Positions 1-9,045 of a stretch of 64,000 nt of DNA are shown here, piece after piece. Each line of letters opens with the position of its first letter. Position 1 is the stretch's first letter. The notes below the pieces were generated by a model. That model searched no databases and was not told the origin of the DNA. It saw only the letters and a list, made by a program, of their open reading frames with translations. Origin of the DNA: Cyclobacterium xiamenense (lineage in GTDB: Bacteria > Bacteroidota > Bacteroidia > Cytophagales > Cyclobacteriaceae). The translations under genes were made by a program, and so were the position numbers. The DNA is taken from positions 80,563-144,562 of the forward strand of contig NZ_WIOK01000007.1 of assembly GCF_009467825.1 (NCBI RefSeq), given 5' to 3'.

Positions 1-1
1 G

Positions 2-724
2 ATTTGGGATACTTCGGATCTGGATGTGTTTACAGCGGGGATGTATCCGCTAAACGGAGCGTTGATTCCTCCGTACGATTACCGCAATACGTACGGAATT
101 GCGGCCGGAGCTTTAGTGATGGTCGGTGCAAAGCCTGCACCGACCGACATACGACTGTCTAATACGATTATTCCAGCTACGCCTACGGACGGGGAGGTAT
201 TTATCGGTCGTATTGAAATCGAAGATGAGTTGGATGATGCCATCGGGCTGTCGTTACCAGATAATAACCCCGACAATGCCTATTTTACCATTCGTCAGGA
301 TTCCCTCTTTTTCCTGGCAAGCGAATCTCAGGATGGTCAGGATCGGTTTGAACCAACAATTCGTGCCATTGATTCCCAGGAAAATGTGTTGGACAAACAA
401 TTCTCCCTATTTAGGTTGTCCGGCTCTGTTATTTCGCAAGCAAACGATGATCCAGATGGCTTACGTATAGTCAATTCCTTTAGCCCAAATGGCGATGGGA
501 TCAACGATGTATGGTTGATTGAAGGATTAGATAAATTCTTGTTTTCCGAAGTGCAGGTATTTGATCGCGGAGGAAGAAGGGTGTTTCTCAGTAGGGATCC
601 CGAAATCGGTTGGGATGGAGGACACGATGGGCAGATGCTTCCTACCGGTACGTACTACTATGTATTAAAAATTGAGGATCGGGAGCAATTAAGGAAGGGT
701 TTCATTAATCTGATTAAAAAATAG
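2..724 (+). CDS. C-terminal part of a T9SS type B-sorted surface/secreted protein (5' partial)
   Basis: The reading frame is open from base 2, so the gene begins left of the window and only about 240 C-terminal residues are seen. The last 85 residues form the gliding-motility-associated (type B) sorting domain: the hallmark motif SFSPNGDGINDVW is followed by a Phe-Asp-Arg-Gly-Gly turn, a Trp-Asp-Gly segment and a terminal PTGTYYYVLKI strand. In this family the domain directs export through the type IX secretion system and surface attachment. The gene directly downstream is a PorP/SprF protein, the usual partner of type B cargo. The function of the visible upstream part is unknown. Confidence 0.9.
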   Translation: MWDTSDLDVFTAGMYPLNGALIPPYDYRNTYGIAAGALVMVGAKPAPTDIRLSNTIIPATPTDGEVFIGRIEIEDELDDAIGLSLPDNNPDNAYFTIRQDSLFFLASESQDGQDRFEPTIRAIDSQENVLDKQFSLFRLSGSVISQANDDPDGLRIVNSFSPNGDGINDVWLIEGLDKFLFSEVQVFDRGGRRVFLSRDPEIGWDGGHDGQMLPTGTYYYVLKIEDREQLRKGFINLIKK

Positions 725-738
725 AATTGAATTGTCTT

Positions 739-1704
739 ATGAAAATAGTCAATGATTGCCGTATATTCATTTTTCTAGTATTTGTTATTTCCTCGTATTC
801 GATCGAGTCCATTGGGCAGTCCAGGAAGTACATGGCACAGTTCGATCATTTTAAATCCTATTATAATCCCGGGTTGACCGGGTTTTCCGGCTCCTCTTTT
901 GGTAGTTTCGTACGTAACCAGTGGGCGGGGTTTGATGGGGCACCCGTATCCATTTTTCTAAGCGGAGAATTCGATCTGGGTGATTTCACGTCCAGGGACA
1001 GTATAGGTGGACTTGGGCGCAATGCGTTCGGAATGAATCTTTACTACGACCAGTTCGGGGCTTTTCAAGATACACGAGTTGTTTTGAGTTATGCGTCACG
1101 GATTTCGCTGACCGACAAAGTCGGGTTGCGGCTTGGTTTGGGAGTAAATTATGCCTTATCCAATATCGATGGGAGTAGAGTGATAGGGGATCAGGTGGAT
1201 GATCCCGTAATTAATCAATATTTTGGAAGCTATGCGGACATGCGGGTCCTGGATTTCAATGCAGGCTTGGTACTCACGCATCCAAATTATTACATCGGTT
1301 ACAGTGCCCACAACATTTCTCAGGGGAAGTACTTTATTTCTGGAGACGCCTTTATGGATGAATTTCCGGTTGAGCACATATTGCAAGCGGGTTACAAAAA
1401 TAAGGTAAGCGAAAATATAGCCATTTCTACCTCTTTAATGGCGAATCGCTACCAATACAACCCTTTAAACGTGCAGGTCAATTTCAAGACCCTGCTGTAC
1501 GAATGGGTTTGGATCGGTGGGGGGCATCGGGTTAATTTTGCGCATAATTTTCAGTTAGGCTTTTTGTTTTCTAATTTTATCTTCGGGTACATCTACGAGT
1601 TGCCGATGACCAATGCCTATTTGTTGCCAAACACCTCTCACGAGTTTGTACTTTCCTTTTCATTAAGTGGAGAGCGTATGGATAAATTTCAAATTTTTTG
1701 GTGA
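739..1704 (+). CDS. PorP/SprF family type IX secretion membrane protein
   Basis: About 321 residues with an N-terminal signal sequence (FIFLVFVISSYS region) and then the PorP/SprF pattern: an early YMAQFDHFKSYYNPGLTG segment, a QWAGFDGAP motif and alternating beta strands of a small outer-membrane barrel. Family members anchor or assist T9SS type B cargo, and this copy sits 14 bases after the cargo gene, so the two are very likely one operon and a dedicated pair. An in-frame TTG lies 12 bases upstream, but the ATG at 739 is preferred because it is directly followed by the basic N-terminus of the signal peptide. Confidence 0.88.
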   Translation: MKIVNDCRIFIFLVFVISSYSIESIGQSRKYMAQFDHFKSYYNPGLTGFSGSSFGSFVRNQWAGFDGAPVSIFLSGEFDLGDFTSRDSIGGLGRNAFGMNLYYDQFGAFQDTRVVLSYASRISLTDKVGLRLGLGVNYALSNIDGSRVIGDQVDDPVINQYFGSYADMRVLDFNAGLVLTHPNYYIGYSAHNISQGKYFISGDAFMDEFPVEHILQAGYKNKVSENIAISTSLMANRYQYNPLNVQVNFKTLLYEWVWIGGGHRVNFAHNFQLGFLFSNFIFGYIYELPMTNAYLLPNTSHEFVLSFSLSGERMDKFQIFW

Positions 1705-2130
1705 TTTGCAGAAACATTGGGTGAAATTTAAAGGGTTGTGTTCGCTTGGGTTTTAGAATCGATTTTTTCTGTAGATTTCCATAGTAGTAGGAGGATAGTA
1801 TACCATTCCCCATTTGTTGGACGAAAAGTGTCAGTTGCTAAGGTAGTTTATTTATTGATGATACTTTTAGTTAGGCTACCTTCCCTGTCGTACATTGGTA
1901 TCTTTCTTCCAGTTTTTGCCTCGTAATAGGATGGACCTTCCCTTGATTAAGAATTACTGGCACCATTCCAAATGCATTGAACGGTTGGAAGGATGAATAC
2001 GTTATCCGTTAACGGTCTGATTTGTTTTTTAACTAAGCTGAGGCAGCAATTAATTATCAATTGTATGCGTTTCTTTATTTTTTTAAAGAATACCTCGCGA
2101 AAAATAAGCAAATGGTAATTACATTACGGT
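1705..2130. other. AT-rich intergenic region, nothing recognised
   Basis: Between the PorP/SprF gene and the bactofilin. Short open frames occur but none has a family signature or a convincing start. No clear terminator hairpin, RNA gene or repeat was seen. Confidence 0.5.
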
Positions 2131-2688
2131 ATGAAGTTTAGTTTTTGTAAGAAAGATAATAAATATCTGGCAAATGGATGGAATAACTATTGGTCTTGGT
2201 TAATACCAAAAAGTCCATTTCATTCATTCCCAAATAACGAATTAAAAATGGCAGTGGGTTCTGTAGTTTGTGAGTCGGTGAACTTTCTAGGGAAAGGGGC
2301 CTCACTTGAAGGAAGTGTCGAAACTAACTCTGATATAAGAGTAGATGGGAAAATAATTGGTGATATCACGACGTCAAAAACGCTGGTGATTGGACCTATG
2401 GGAGAAGTAGTAGGGAAAATTCGTGCGCATACTGTCCTGATTGCAGGCCAGGTTTTTGGTGATATTTTCTCGTCTGGCGTTGTTGTAATTGAGGCTTCCG
2501 GGTACTATGAAGGAAAGGTAACATCCGATTCTGTAAATATACACACCGGGGCATCGATTGTTGGAAGCATCGTCACACCCCGAGTGAAACAACGTTCCCT
2601 TGGTATCAGATCGATAAGAACTGAAAATCAAAGTGAGAAATCAATAGTCAGTTATTCCGATGAAAAAGGGTGTTTAGATTTAGCTTAG
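2131..2688 (+). CDS. Bactofilin (polymer-forming cytoskeletal protein)
   Basis: 185 residues. Residues about 50-150 show the bactofilin right-handed beta-helix repeat, with short hydrophobic strands separated by Gly turns: LEGSVETNSDIRVDGKIIGD, then VIGPMGEVVGKI, then VLIAGQVFGDI and ASIVGSIVTP. Bactofilins self-assemble into filaments under the membrane and scaffold cell-wall or polysaccharide enzymes. The N-terminal 40 residues are polar and contain a basic Phe-Cys-Lys-Lys stretch as in other Bacteroidota bactofilins. An internal Met codon at 2251 would remove this tail but keep the whole domain, so the exact start is uncertain. The usual M23 peptidase partner is absent. Confidence 0.88.
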   Translation: MKFSFCKKDNKYLANGWNNYWSWLIPKSPFHSFPNNELKMAVGSVVCESVNFLGKGASLEGSVETNSDIRVDGKIIGDITTSKTLVIGPMGEVVGKIRAHTVLIAGQVFGDIFSSGVVVIEASGYYEGKVTSDSVNIHTGASIVGSIVTPRVKQRSLGIRSIRTENQSEKSIVSYSDEKGCLDLA

Positions 2689-3026
2689 GTACCAACGGCG
2701 TAGAAAGACTTGGTTTACTACCTGTTAATTTCTTTGATTAAACGGGGTCAGTAGCCGCGTGGTTTTTGATTCTTGTTTTTGCATGCGAGATAAATTAGCC
2801 ATGAATAAGGCAACATACCGTGTCTGGGTTTTGGTTTTCTTAGATTCCGGTCGGTTTATTGGTAAATCTGTTGGTCAATCGTACTATTGCAGTCGGCTTT
2901 TCCTTGTTAATTGTCTATCGCTATTTACTACTTTTGATGAGGAGGACTCCGCTTTTTACCTAAATAAGGATACCTAGTCTAACCCAGCTATTCTATCTTA
3001 TTTAATATTTGTTTTTGATTATAACT
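2689..3026. other. AT-rich intergenic region, nothing recognised
   Basis: About 340 bases upstream of the nucleotide-sugar dehydrogenase. A 72-codon open frame (2759-2977) has no family resemblance and biased composition, and I do not call it. The contrast with the GC-rich gene that follows is visible by eye. Confidence 0.45.
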
Positions 3027-4337
3027 ATGACAGCTTCTTTAACACCTCTCGCTGAGGTAAAAATCGCCGTAATCGGACTGGGCTATGTGGGATTGCCCCT
3101 GGCCGTTGAATTTGCCCGGAAATTTCCCGTTATCGGATTGGATATTTCCGAAAGACGCGTGGCCGAACTCAATGCCGGAAGGGACCTGACCCTGGAAGTG
3201 GCCGACGGGGACCTGCAGTCGGTCCTGCTGCCCGATTCCAGCGCGGGCAAAATTGGGCTGGTACCTACCTGCAATGCCGACGAGCTGGCGGCCTGTCAGA
3301 TTTTTGTGGTCACCGTACCCACCCCCACGAACCGGCACCACCGTCCGGTGCTTACTCCCATGCTGAAGGCCTCGGAAACCATCGGAAAGTACCTCAAGAA
3401 AGGGGACCTGGTGATTTACGAATCGACGGTGTACCCGGGGGTGACGGAAGAAGAATGCGTGCCCCTGCTGGAAAAAGTCAGCGGCTTGCGCTATAACGAA
3501 GACTTTTATGCCGGCTACTCCCCGGAACGGATCAATCCCGGGGATAAGGAACATACCGTAGCCAAAATCCTGAAGGTGACCTCCGGTTCCACCCCCGAGG
3601 TGGCCGAGTACGTGGACCGATTGTACCGGGAAGTGATCAGGGCCGGTACCCACAAAGCCAGCAGCATCAAGGTGGCCGAGGCCGCCAAGGTGATCGAAAA
3701 CTCCCAACGGGACATCAACATCGCCTTTGTGAACGAACTTTCCAAAATCTTTAACCTGCTGCAGATCGATACGCAGGAAGTATTGGCGGCTGCCGGCACC
3801 AAATGGAATTTTCTGCCCTTCAAACCCGGACTGGTCGGCGGACACTGCATCAGCGTGGATCCCTACTACCTGGCACAAAAAGCCCAGGAGGTGGGCTACC
3901 ATCCGGAAATCATCCTGGCCGGACGCCGGCTCAACGACTCCATGGGCAAACACGTGGCCACGGAAGTGATCAAGCACATGATGCGTAAGGACCTGAAAGT
4001 GATCGACTCCAAGGTGCTGATCCTGGGTTTTACCTTCAAGGAGGATTGCCCCGACGTGCGCAATACCCGGGTGATCGATATTTACCAGGAGTTGCGGGCC
4101 TTCGACATGGACGTGGACGTCTACGATCCCTGGGCCAGCAAGGAAGAGGTGGCGCACGAATACGGCCTGGAAATCATCGATGGCGACACCTGCCCCGACA
4201 TCGCCGATTACTCCGCCATCGTTCTGGCCGTCGCCCACCAAAAATTCAAAGACCTCCCCATCCAAAAAAGCAGCGACCTGGTCGTCTTTGACGTCAAAGC
4301 GGTTTTGGAAAAGGAGAAGGTGGACGTGCGGTTGTGA
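3027..4337 (+). CDS. UDP-N-acetylhexosamine 6-dehydrogenase-type nucleotide sugar dehydrogenase (WbpO/TviB-like)
   Basis: 436 residues. The N-terminal NAD-binding Rossmann motif is GLGYVGLP (about residues 17-24). The central domain contains the [11 protein letters not shown] motif typical of the UDP-GlcNAc/UDP-GalNAc dehydrogenase branch. The catalytic Cys is at about residue 274 in [13 protein letters not shown], and the C-terminal UDP-binding domain carries [14 protein letters not shown]. The enzyme makes a UDP-HexNAc uronic acid for surface polysaccharide by two successive NAD-dependent oxidations. The ATG at 3027 is chosen over an upstream TTG at 3009. The gene is clearly GC-richer than its flanks, which could mean transfer or strong codon selection. 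The exact sugar substrate cannot be read from sequence. Confidence 0.9.
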   Translation: MTASLTPLAEVKIAVIGLGYVGLPLAVEFARKFPVIGLDISERRVAELNAGRDLTLEVADGDLQSVLLPDSSAGKIGLVPTCNADELAACQIFVVTVPTPTNRHHRPVLTPMLKASETIGKYLKKGDLVIYESTVYPGVTEEECVPLLEKVSGLRYNEDFYAGYSPERINPGDKEHTVAKILKVTSGSTPEVAEYVDRLYREVIRAGTHKASSIKVAEAAKVIENSQRDINIAFVNELSKIFNLLQIDTQEVLAAAGTKWNFLPFKPGLVGGHCISVDPYYLAQKAQEVGYHPEIILAGRRLNDSMGKHVATEVIKHMMRKDLKVIDSKVLILGFTFKEDCPDVRNTRVIDIYQELRAFDMDVDVYDPWASKEEVAHEYGLEIIDGDTCPDIADYSAIVLAVAHQKFKDLPIQKSSDLVVFDVKAVLEKEKVDVRL

Positions 4338-4503
4338 CCAGGTTGTATTCATCTTTGGTGAGTTGATTGGTTTATTTGGCATACTATTAAAGGTTGAAAT
4401 AGGCTACATGAACGAAAAACCAATGGACGTGTTTGAATGAAGAGGGGGCTTGGCCTCGTACCTACTGTGAGGGAATTTGAACGGAAAAGACAGGTATTGG
4501 AAT

Positions 4504-4538
4504 AAAAAAAATCCCTGAAACTTTCAAGGGATTTTTTT
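4504..4538. terminator. Bidirectional hairpin terminator; first part of a dispersed repeat
   Basis: Inverted arms ATCCC-TGAAA and TTTCA-(A)-GGGAT surround a one-base loop, flanked by an A-run on the left and T7 on the right, so it can stop transcription from either side. It lies about 170 bases after the dehydrogenase gene. The hairpin plus downstream sequence is echoed at 7228-7340. Confidence 0.75.
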
Positions 4539-4625
4539 GTATCGCCACTTCCCGGCATGAATTTGACAGCATTGTAAGTGAAAAAAATCGCCGATGGAAG
4601 TTGGCTCAGGTAAACCAATATTTAC
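4504..4625. repeat. Diverged dispersed repeat, copy A
   Basis: Shares with 7226-7340 the start ATAAAAAAAATCC, a hairpin, and the exact 13-mer TGAATTTGACAGC (4558-4570) at nearly the same distance (47 versus 46 bases) from the hairpin start. A similar GTAAACC..AT.TT.TAC.GC stretch follows farther on. It could be the 3' end of two decayed related mobile elements. Confidence 0.5.
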
Positions 4626-5134
4626 TGCGCAATTGTACGAATAAGCACGGAAATCACCAATGGGGTCGCAGATCGTTGGTTTACTTTTGTTTGCGTTTTA
4701 TTTGTTGGTAAGGAATTTACCGGTGAGGCGTGGTCTTGTACCGACGACTGTTAGAACTGAATGTCGCTTCTTTCTTGATGTTCGAGTCCCTGTCTTACCA
4801 GCCGTCCAATGTGGAAAAGGCGATCGGGATACTTTCCCATTTGAAGCAAGCCTACTGGCTCAGAACCATTCAGAAAATAGGGGGGTGCTCGGGTGGATAC
4901 GGTCCATCAGGTTAAATCCTGGATAAGGACAAAACTTATTATTGGGTAGTAAACAGCATATGTAACGCTATTTAAACGAGTACTTCTACACTATAAACCG
5001 ATCTCAAACCAAGGACCATCTTTCATAATCTCATTAACAGGGTAGTTAAGTCAAGCAAGCTTCTTTTCCTTCCTTTGCTAGGATGTCGTCGCATTTTACT
5101 TTCACGGATAGTGCAATGGGATCGATAACCAACC
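4626..5134. other. Intergenic region with unassigned open frames
   Basis: Two overlapping plus-strand frames (4660-4926 and 4730-4915) span this stretch. Neither shows a domain I recognise, and both lack a good ribosome-binding site. They may be remnants of a broken gene. Confidence 0.35.
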
Positions 5135-5935
5135 TCAAAACTTAACCTGTAGGATTGTCAACTGATCTTCTGTAGTTCCGGTTGGGTTGTTGTAAAGATT
5201 GTACAATACATTCCAAAAATTCCCATCGATCGCCGGACCATTACCAAATCCGTCAAAATGCGGACCCATTCCGAGCGCATGTCCGAACTCGTGAATGACC
5301 AGATCCAGGTCGATTTCATTTTCGCAAGCTGGAGCACCGATATGCACATACAAGACGGCATCGATTGTCCCCGTTGCATCGTAAAAACCGTCCGTTAAAA
5401 CATAGTCCAGCACTTGGCCCCCTTCCGCTGTTTCAGTAATGTAAAAATTATGAGGGGGATAACTCGTTGTTCCGATTCCTTCAGAGACATGTCCGCAACC
5501 ATTTGGGTCGGTAGTCGAGCCAAATGCGCCCAAAGCAGTTTCCTGGCTGACAATGATTCCCCGGTTGATGTGCTCGTTTGGCACGTTTGCAATACTGATT
5601 CGGTCAAAAAGCGTTTTCCCTATCTCCAGTTCAATCTTATCGAGGGCCTGTTCGGCTAAATCAAAGCCGCCCGTTTTCACCGGGATAAATCCATCCTGAG
5701 CGACATTCCATGATTTTAGTCGAACCAAATCGTCAATACCGAATGCGTGCAAACCGTACCAGGGGAATCCTTCATCAGTAAGATTCGTAGCTTTTAGGTT
5801 ATTCAGAATTCCCTCCGGCCCGACGATTTCAGTACCGTCGTCGGTATCTCGGAACTCGTCCTCATCACACCCGGCAAAAGCGAATGCCGACAGTATGCCA
5901 AATAGATAAATCGCGCGCTTCATGTATTTATTCAT
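5135..5935 (-). CDS. Secreted zinc metalloprotease-like lipoprotein (HExxH)
   Basis: 266 residues. A lipoprotein signal (AFAFAGC, Cys at about 23) is followed by an acidic stretch, which fits surface or periplasmic outer-membrane anchoring. The active-site motif is HEFGHALGMGPHF (His215, Glu216, His219, with the third His at 226), giving a metzincin-like zinc site. The third His is one residue later than in the classical HExxHxxGxxH spacing. The rest has no clear domain signature. The start at 5935 is used because it precedes the signal peptide; a longer frame to 6013 would add an unlikely N-terminal tail. Likely role: extracellular or envelope proteolysis. Substrate unknown. Confidence 0.75.
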   Translation of the reverse strand: MNKYMKRAIYLFGILSAFAFAGCDEDEFRDTDDGTEIVGPEGILNNLKATNLTDEGFPWYGLHAFGIDDLVRLKSWNVAQDGFIPVKTGGFDLAEQALDKIELEIGKTLFDRISIANVPNEHINRGIIVSQETALGAFGSTTDPNGCGHVSEGIGTTSYPPHNFYITETAEGGQVLDYVLTDGFYDATGTIDAVLYVHIGAPACENEIDLDLVIHEFGHALGMGPHFDGFGNGPAIDGNFWNVLYNLYNNPTGTTEDQLTILQVKF

Positions 5936-6317
5936 TTTTTTGTCCAGTATCGATAATCTCGTTGAAGGCCACCCAGGAACGTTACCGAAAGGTAGGTGGG
6001 TAGTCAAGATCACCTTGTTTCTTTACCGGTTCCCGCCTGCCCGTCTACTGAATGTTAGAAACTGCGACGATCTATCGGGCGGCCCATCTACTTTCAAAGC
6101 AGGAGGATCTCTCCGTATATAGGATGCGGCGAAACCTTTTATACCTTATCGTCAGTTTCTGCCCGGCTTGATTTCCTATGTACCAATTTATTTGAGCATT
6201 CCATGAACGCTGGTTAGCAAACCAAAGCCGGGTAATCGGGTAATAGGGGGCATTTTTTAAATTCCTACGTTGGGAAATCTCAGGGCTGTGACATCGGCAG
6301 CTCATCAAGAAAAAAAG
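5936..6317. other. Intergenic region upstream of the metalloprotease gene
   Basis: Should hold the minus-strand promoter of the metalloprotease gene. No perfect TAnnTTTG box was seen. The small open frames in it (for example 6072-6308) have no recognisable features. Confidence 0.4.
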
Positions 6318-6344
6318 GCCCTCAAATCAATTGAGGGCTTTTTT
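6311..6344. terminator. Bidirectional terminator hairpin
   Basis: Perfect 8-bp arms GCCCTCAA (6318-6325) and TTGAGGGC (6331-6338) with a five-base loop, A-run on the left and T-run on the right. It lies downstream of the minus-strand methyltransferase pseudogene, which is probably what it once terminated. Confidence 0.85.
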
Positions 6345-6549
6345 AATTACCTGCACTATCCAAATTAAGTGTATCAAAATCGACATGTTCGGTCGATCTG
6401 GAATAGTTTTTTTAAATCCGAATTGGTTCAAATGTAGCGACGGAAAAAACGACAAGCAACATGCTACACCGGCAGTGATTTACTTTTTCTTTCTGTTAAT
6501 TTTTTATTTTTGACTAAAAATTAAATTAATTTAGGTTATGGTGTCACCT

Positions 6550-7090
6550 TCATCTTCCGCTTTCTGTCAATACATTGGTTTTGTACTTTAGATACTTTAG
6601 TAGTACATACCCAACGCCGGATAGCATGGCAAGTGAGAGAAATAGATAGGTGTTGGGTTGATTGGTAATGGCTTGTCTAGTGGAAGTAAAAATGGCAAAA
6701 ACGAGCATGTAGGCGAAGATGCCATTTTTTTCTTTTCGAAGAACCTTTTTTTAACTAAAACGAAGGGCAGGTTTTTTAAATAGTAAGATGTTGGGGATAA
6801 ACGCTGGGACTGCATCTGCCCAGTGCAGGTACTTCGAGCCAAATTTCCGTCTCAAAAACTGCTTTTCTGCCATTGCAATGCGTTCGTAATACAACCAATA
6901 GATTAAAATAAAAACGCATACAAACCAATAGTTTGCCGTCAATAGGGCAATCGCGAACCAGCTGATAAAGTTTCCCAGATAAAGTGGATGTCTTACAGTG
7001 GAATAGATCCCCAGGGTATTCAGTTGGTCGGCTACCTGACCTACCCGGGTATTTTTCCCGGATGTATTTTCTGGAGCGCATACACTGATT
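6550..7090 (-). pseudogene. Decayed isoprenylcysteine carboxyl methyltransferase-like (ICMT/phospholipid methyltransferase) gene
   Basis: Reading the minus strand in one frame from about 7087 to 6550 gives recognisable family sequence: ENTSGKNT, then LNTLGIYSTVRHPLYLGN (the conserved RHPxYxG methyltransferase core), a hydrophobic segment, YYERIAMAEKQFLRRKFG and FIPN. A TAA at about 6751-6753 then interrupts the frame right after LRFS, yet the same frame continues with KKVLRKEKNG, a membrane helix and a C-terminal KYLKYKTNVLTESGR before a TGA at 6550. A second in-frame TAA lies just upstream of the ENTSGKNT part, and the expected N-terminal membrane helices and start are missing. I conclude the gene is truncated at its 5' end and nonsense-mutated. 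Confidence 0.8.
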
Positions 7091-7225
7091 TACTTTCGGT
7101 TACTTTTTATTTGTCTAATCTGAAACAAGGTGTTTTTATCAAGGGAAAATTGGTTTCGAATTCTTTTTTCGAAGGAATGTGCAGTAACAGGGAACCTGTG
7201 TTCTTTCTCTAGTTGCTTCCGGTAC

Positions 7226-7340
7226 ATAAAAAAAATCCTCAAAAATTTTGAGGATTTTTCTAACTAGCTACCACCAAACCTGAATTTGACAGCTCTTATG
7301 TTTAAAAAATAGTGGAAAGGCGAATAGCGTCTTGTAAACC
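7226..7340. repeat. Diverged dispersed repeat, copy B
   Basis: Begins with ATAAAAAAAATCC and a hairpin, then has the exact 13-mer TGAATTTGACAGC (7281-7293), matching copy A at 4504-4625 in order and spacing. It lies just 5' of the truncated methyltransferase pseudogene, so it may mark the insertion or deletion that removed that gene's start. Confidence 0.5.
7228..7260. terminator. Hairpin terminator
   Basis: Arms ATCCTCAAAA and TTTTGAGGAT (about 7235-7255), with an A-run before and TTTTTC after, usable in both directions. No intact gene ends next to it, so it is part of the repeat unit. Confidence 0.65.
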
Positions 7341-7737
7341 CTATTTTATACAGCAAGTTTACAAAGGACTGGCAGAAAGGCCAAAATAGTAAGATGCAAT
7401 TCGTTTACCTTTTATTACGCGCATCTTTCACCAATCGGATACGGCTAGACCGATCGGCACCGGGTCAGTTCCCTAACCAGGCCGTGAAGCGTTCGTATGA
7501 ATTCAACCCATGTACGCGTTATTCCTTTTTATTTCCCTGATTGGGTTAAGAAGACGGGTCTCTTGTATCGTAGCTTGTTTTTGCTACTTGTTGAGGCAAT
7601 CCAATGGTTGTAGGTGTGCCGTGAACCTCCTTTGTTAACAACCAAATCTTCGTAGATGAAAAAAATGGAATGGATCTCAATTTGCGGTGGTAACGTCTCG
7701 TATTGTGTCTATTCCGCCTTCTCTCTTTATGCTAGAA
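7341..7737. other. Intergenic region, nothing recognised
   Basis: Lies 3' of the minus-strand glycosyltransferase gene. No open frame with family features, no tRNA-like structure and no strong hairpin seen. Confidence 0.4.
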
Positions 7738-8895
7738 CTATCCGTTGAACCTAAGGACTGAATCGGTAATTGTTCGTTTACAAAGTGTTCTGAATACCGT
7801 TTCGTATTCATCGGTGACCGCATCCCAATTGTATTTCTGCGTCAGCCCTTCCCGGGAGTGGTTGCGCAAAGACTCCATTTTTTCCGGAGAAGCCTCGGCC
7901 CTATCAATAATCTGAACCACCGATTGGGTATTTTTGTCAAAATACCATCCGTATTTTCCTTTTTGCAGCATTTCCTGATTGAACCGGGTGTCCATCGCCA
8001 GAATCGCACAACCGTAGCCCAATGCCTTGAGCATGGCAGGATTGGTACCTCCGTACTCGTGCCCGTGGAAATACGCATAACAGTTGTGGTACAAGGCAGC
8101 CAATTGTTCCTGGTCTCGGACATAGCCCGTAAATACCAGGCGCTTGTCCGGAATGCTTTTCATTTTCTGCGCAAACCGATCGTGGTAGGGTACGTCCCCC
8201 ACGATGACCAGCTTGCGCTTGGAGTTGGACCGCACAAAACCGTCCACGATCAGGTCTGCATTGTTGTCGGGTATCAGCCGGCCCACAATCAAATAATAGG
8301 ACTCCTTCTGCAGACCCCAGGTTTCGATCATCGTGCTATCGGAAGATGCCCGGGGATTGGCGCCGTAAGCAATCATTTTGGAGGGTGCGTTGAATTTTTC
8401 CAGGTAGATTTTCTCCATTTCGTCGGAATCAGTAATCAACTGATCGTACAGTTTGGTAGCCAGTCGGGAAGCAAACAAATAATACCGGGCTCCCAGCCCT
8501 TTCCACTTTGGCCGAAGCCACTCCAGCCCGTCAACATTGATTGCAGAGGGTTTTCCGAAGATTTTGGTAAGGATACCGAACGGACCGTTGGCACTATTGA
8601 CGACAAAGACCACGTCTACTTTTGAAAAGCAAACGTGAATCATGGACAAGAGGGAATTGGTCAGCTGACTCAGGGATTTGGTTTCCACACAAGGCATGTA
8701 AACCAGATTGATTCCATTGACTTTTTTGGGCTTTTCCTCAAATAGAGGGGCGTGGCAATAGACCGTCACTGCTACTCCCCGTTGGACCAGTCGCTCGCCC
8801 ATCTCTTTTACAAACGTCTCGTATCCTCCGTATACGTACGGATATCCCCTTGTTCCTACAATCGCCACATGCAAGGGCTTGCTGTTTTTTTTCAT
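7738..8895 (-). CDS. Glycosyltransferase with N-terminal DUF1972 (rhamnosyltransferase-like, GT4 type)
   Basis: 385 residues in the GT-B layout. The N-terminus carries the DUF1972 signature IVGTRGYPYVYGGYETFV (about residues 12-30). Residues about 200-310 form the nucleotide-sugar-binding half, with YLIVGRLIPDNN, KLVIVGDVPYH, VFTGYVRDQEQLAALYHNC and the donor-site HGHEYGGTNPAMLKALGYG. Such enzymes add rhamnose or a related sugar to surface polysaccharide in the cytoplasm. It stands alone here, but other polysaccharide genes (dehydrogenase at 3.0 kb, epimerase and WecA-like at 27-29 kb) are in the window. Donor and acceptor cannot be told from sequence. Confidence 0.87.
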   Translation of the reverse strand: MKKNSKPLHVAIVGTRGYPYVYGGYETFVKEMGERLVQRGVAVTVYCHAPLFEEKPKKVNGINLVYMPCVETKSLSQLTNSLLSMIHVCFSKVDVVFVVNSANGPFGILTKIFGKPSAINVDGLEWLRPKWKGLGARYYLFASRLATKLYDQLITDSDEMEKIYLEKFNAPSKMIAYGANPRASSDSTMIETWGLQKESYYLIVGRLIPDNNADLIVDGFVRSNSKRKLVIVGDVPYHDRFAQKMKSIPDKRLVFTGYVRDQEQLAALYHNCYAYFHGHEYGGTNPAMLKALGYGCAILAMDTRFNQEMLQKGKYGWYFDKNTQSVVQIIDRAEASPEKMESLRNHSREGLTQKYNWDAVTDEYETVFRTLCKRTITDSVLRFNG

Positions 8896-8998
8896 ACTGC
8901 TGCTAAAAATTATTTGTACTGGTTTGGTTATACCTATTTTTTTATTTGTTTATTTTGGTGCCCTGGCTTATTTTTTCCGACCGAAATAATTTGCTATG

Positions 8999-9028
8999 AA
9001 AAAAAAGCCCCCGTAAAAACAGGGGCAT
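8999..9028 (-). terminator. Terminator for the DUF3050 gene
   Basis: Read on the minus strand, GCCCC and GGGGGC arms around an A/T loop (9007-9026) are followed by T8. It ends transcripts coming from the DUF3050 gene before the glycosyltransferase gene. Confidence 0.75.
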
Positions 9029-9045
9029 TTCACTCAAACAGCTAT

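Noticed and set aside
2759-2977. 72-codon frame before the dehydrogenase gene
   Set aside because: No family resemblance, biased composition and no ribosome-binding site.
3039-4382. 447-codon open frame antisense to the nucleotide-sugar dehydrogenase gene
   Set aside because: Its His/Val/Gly/Phe-rich composition is the shadow of codons of the well-supported plus-strand gene; no family features.
7858-8625. 255-codon plus-strand frame over the glycosyltransferase
   Set aside because: Shadow frame; the minus-strand gene has clear GT-B motifs.
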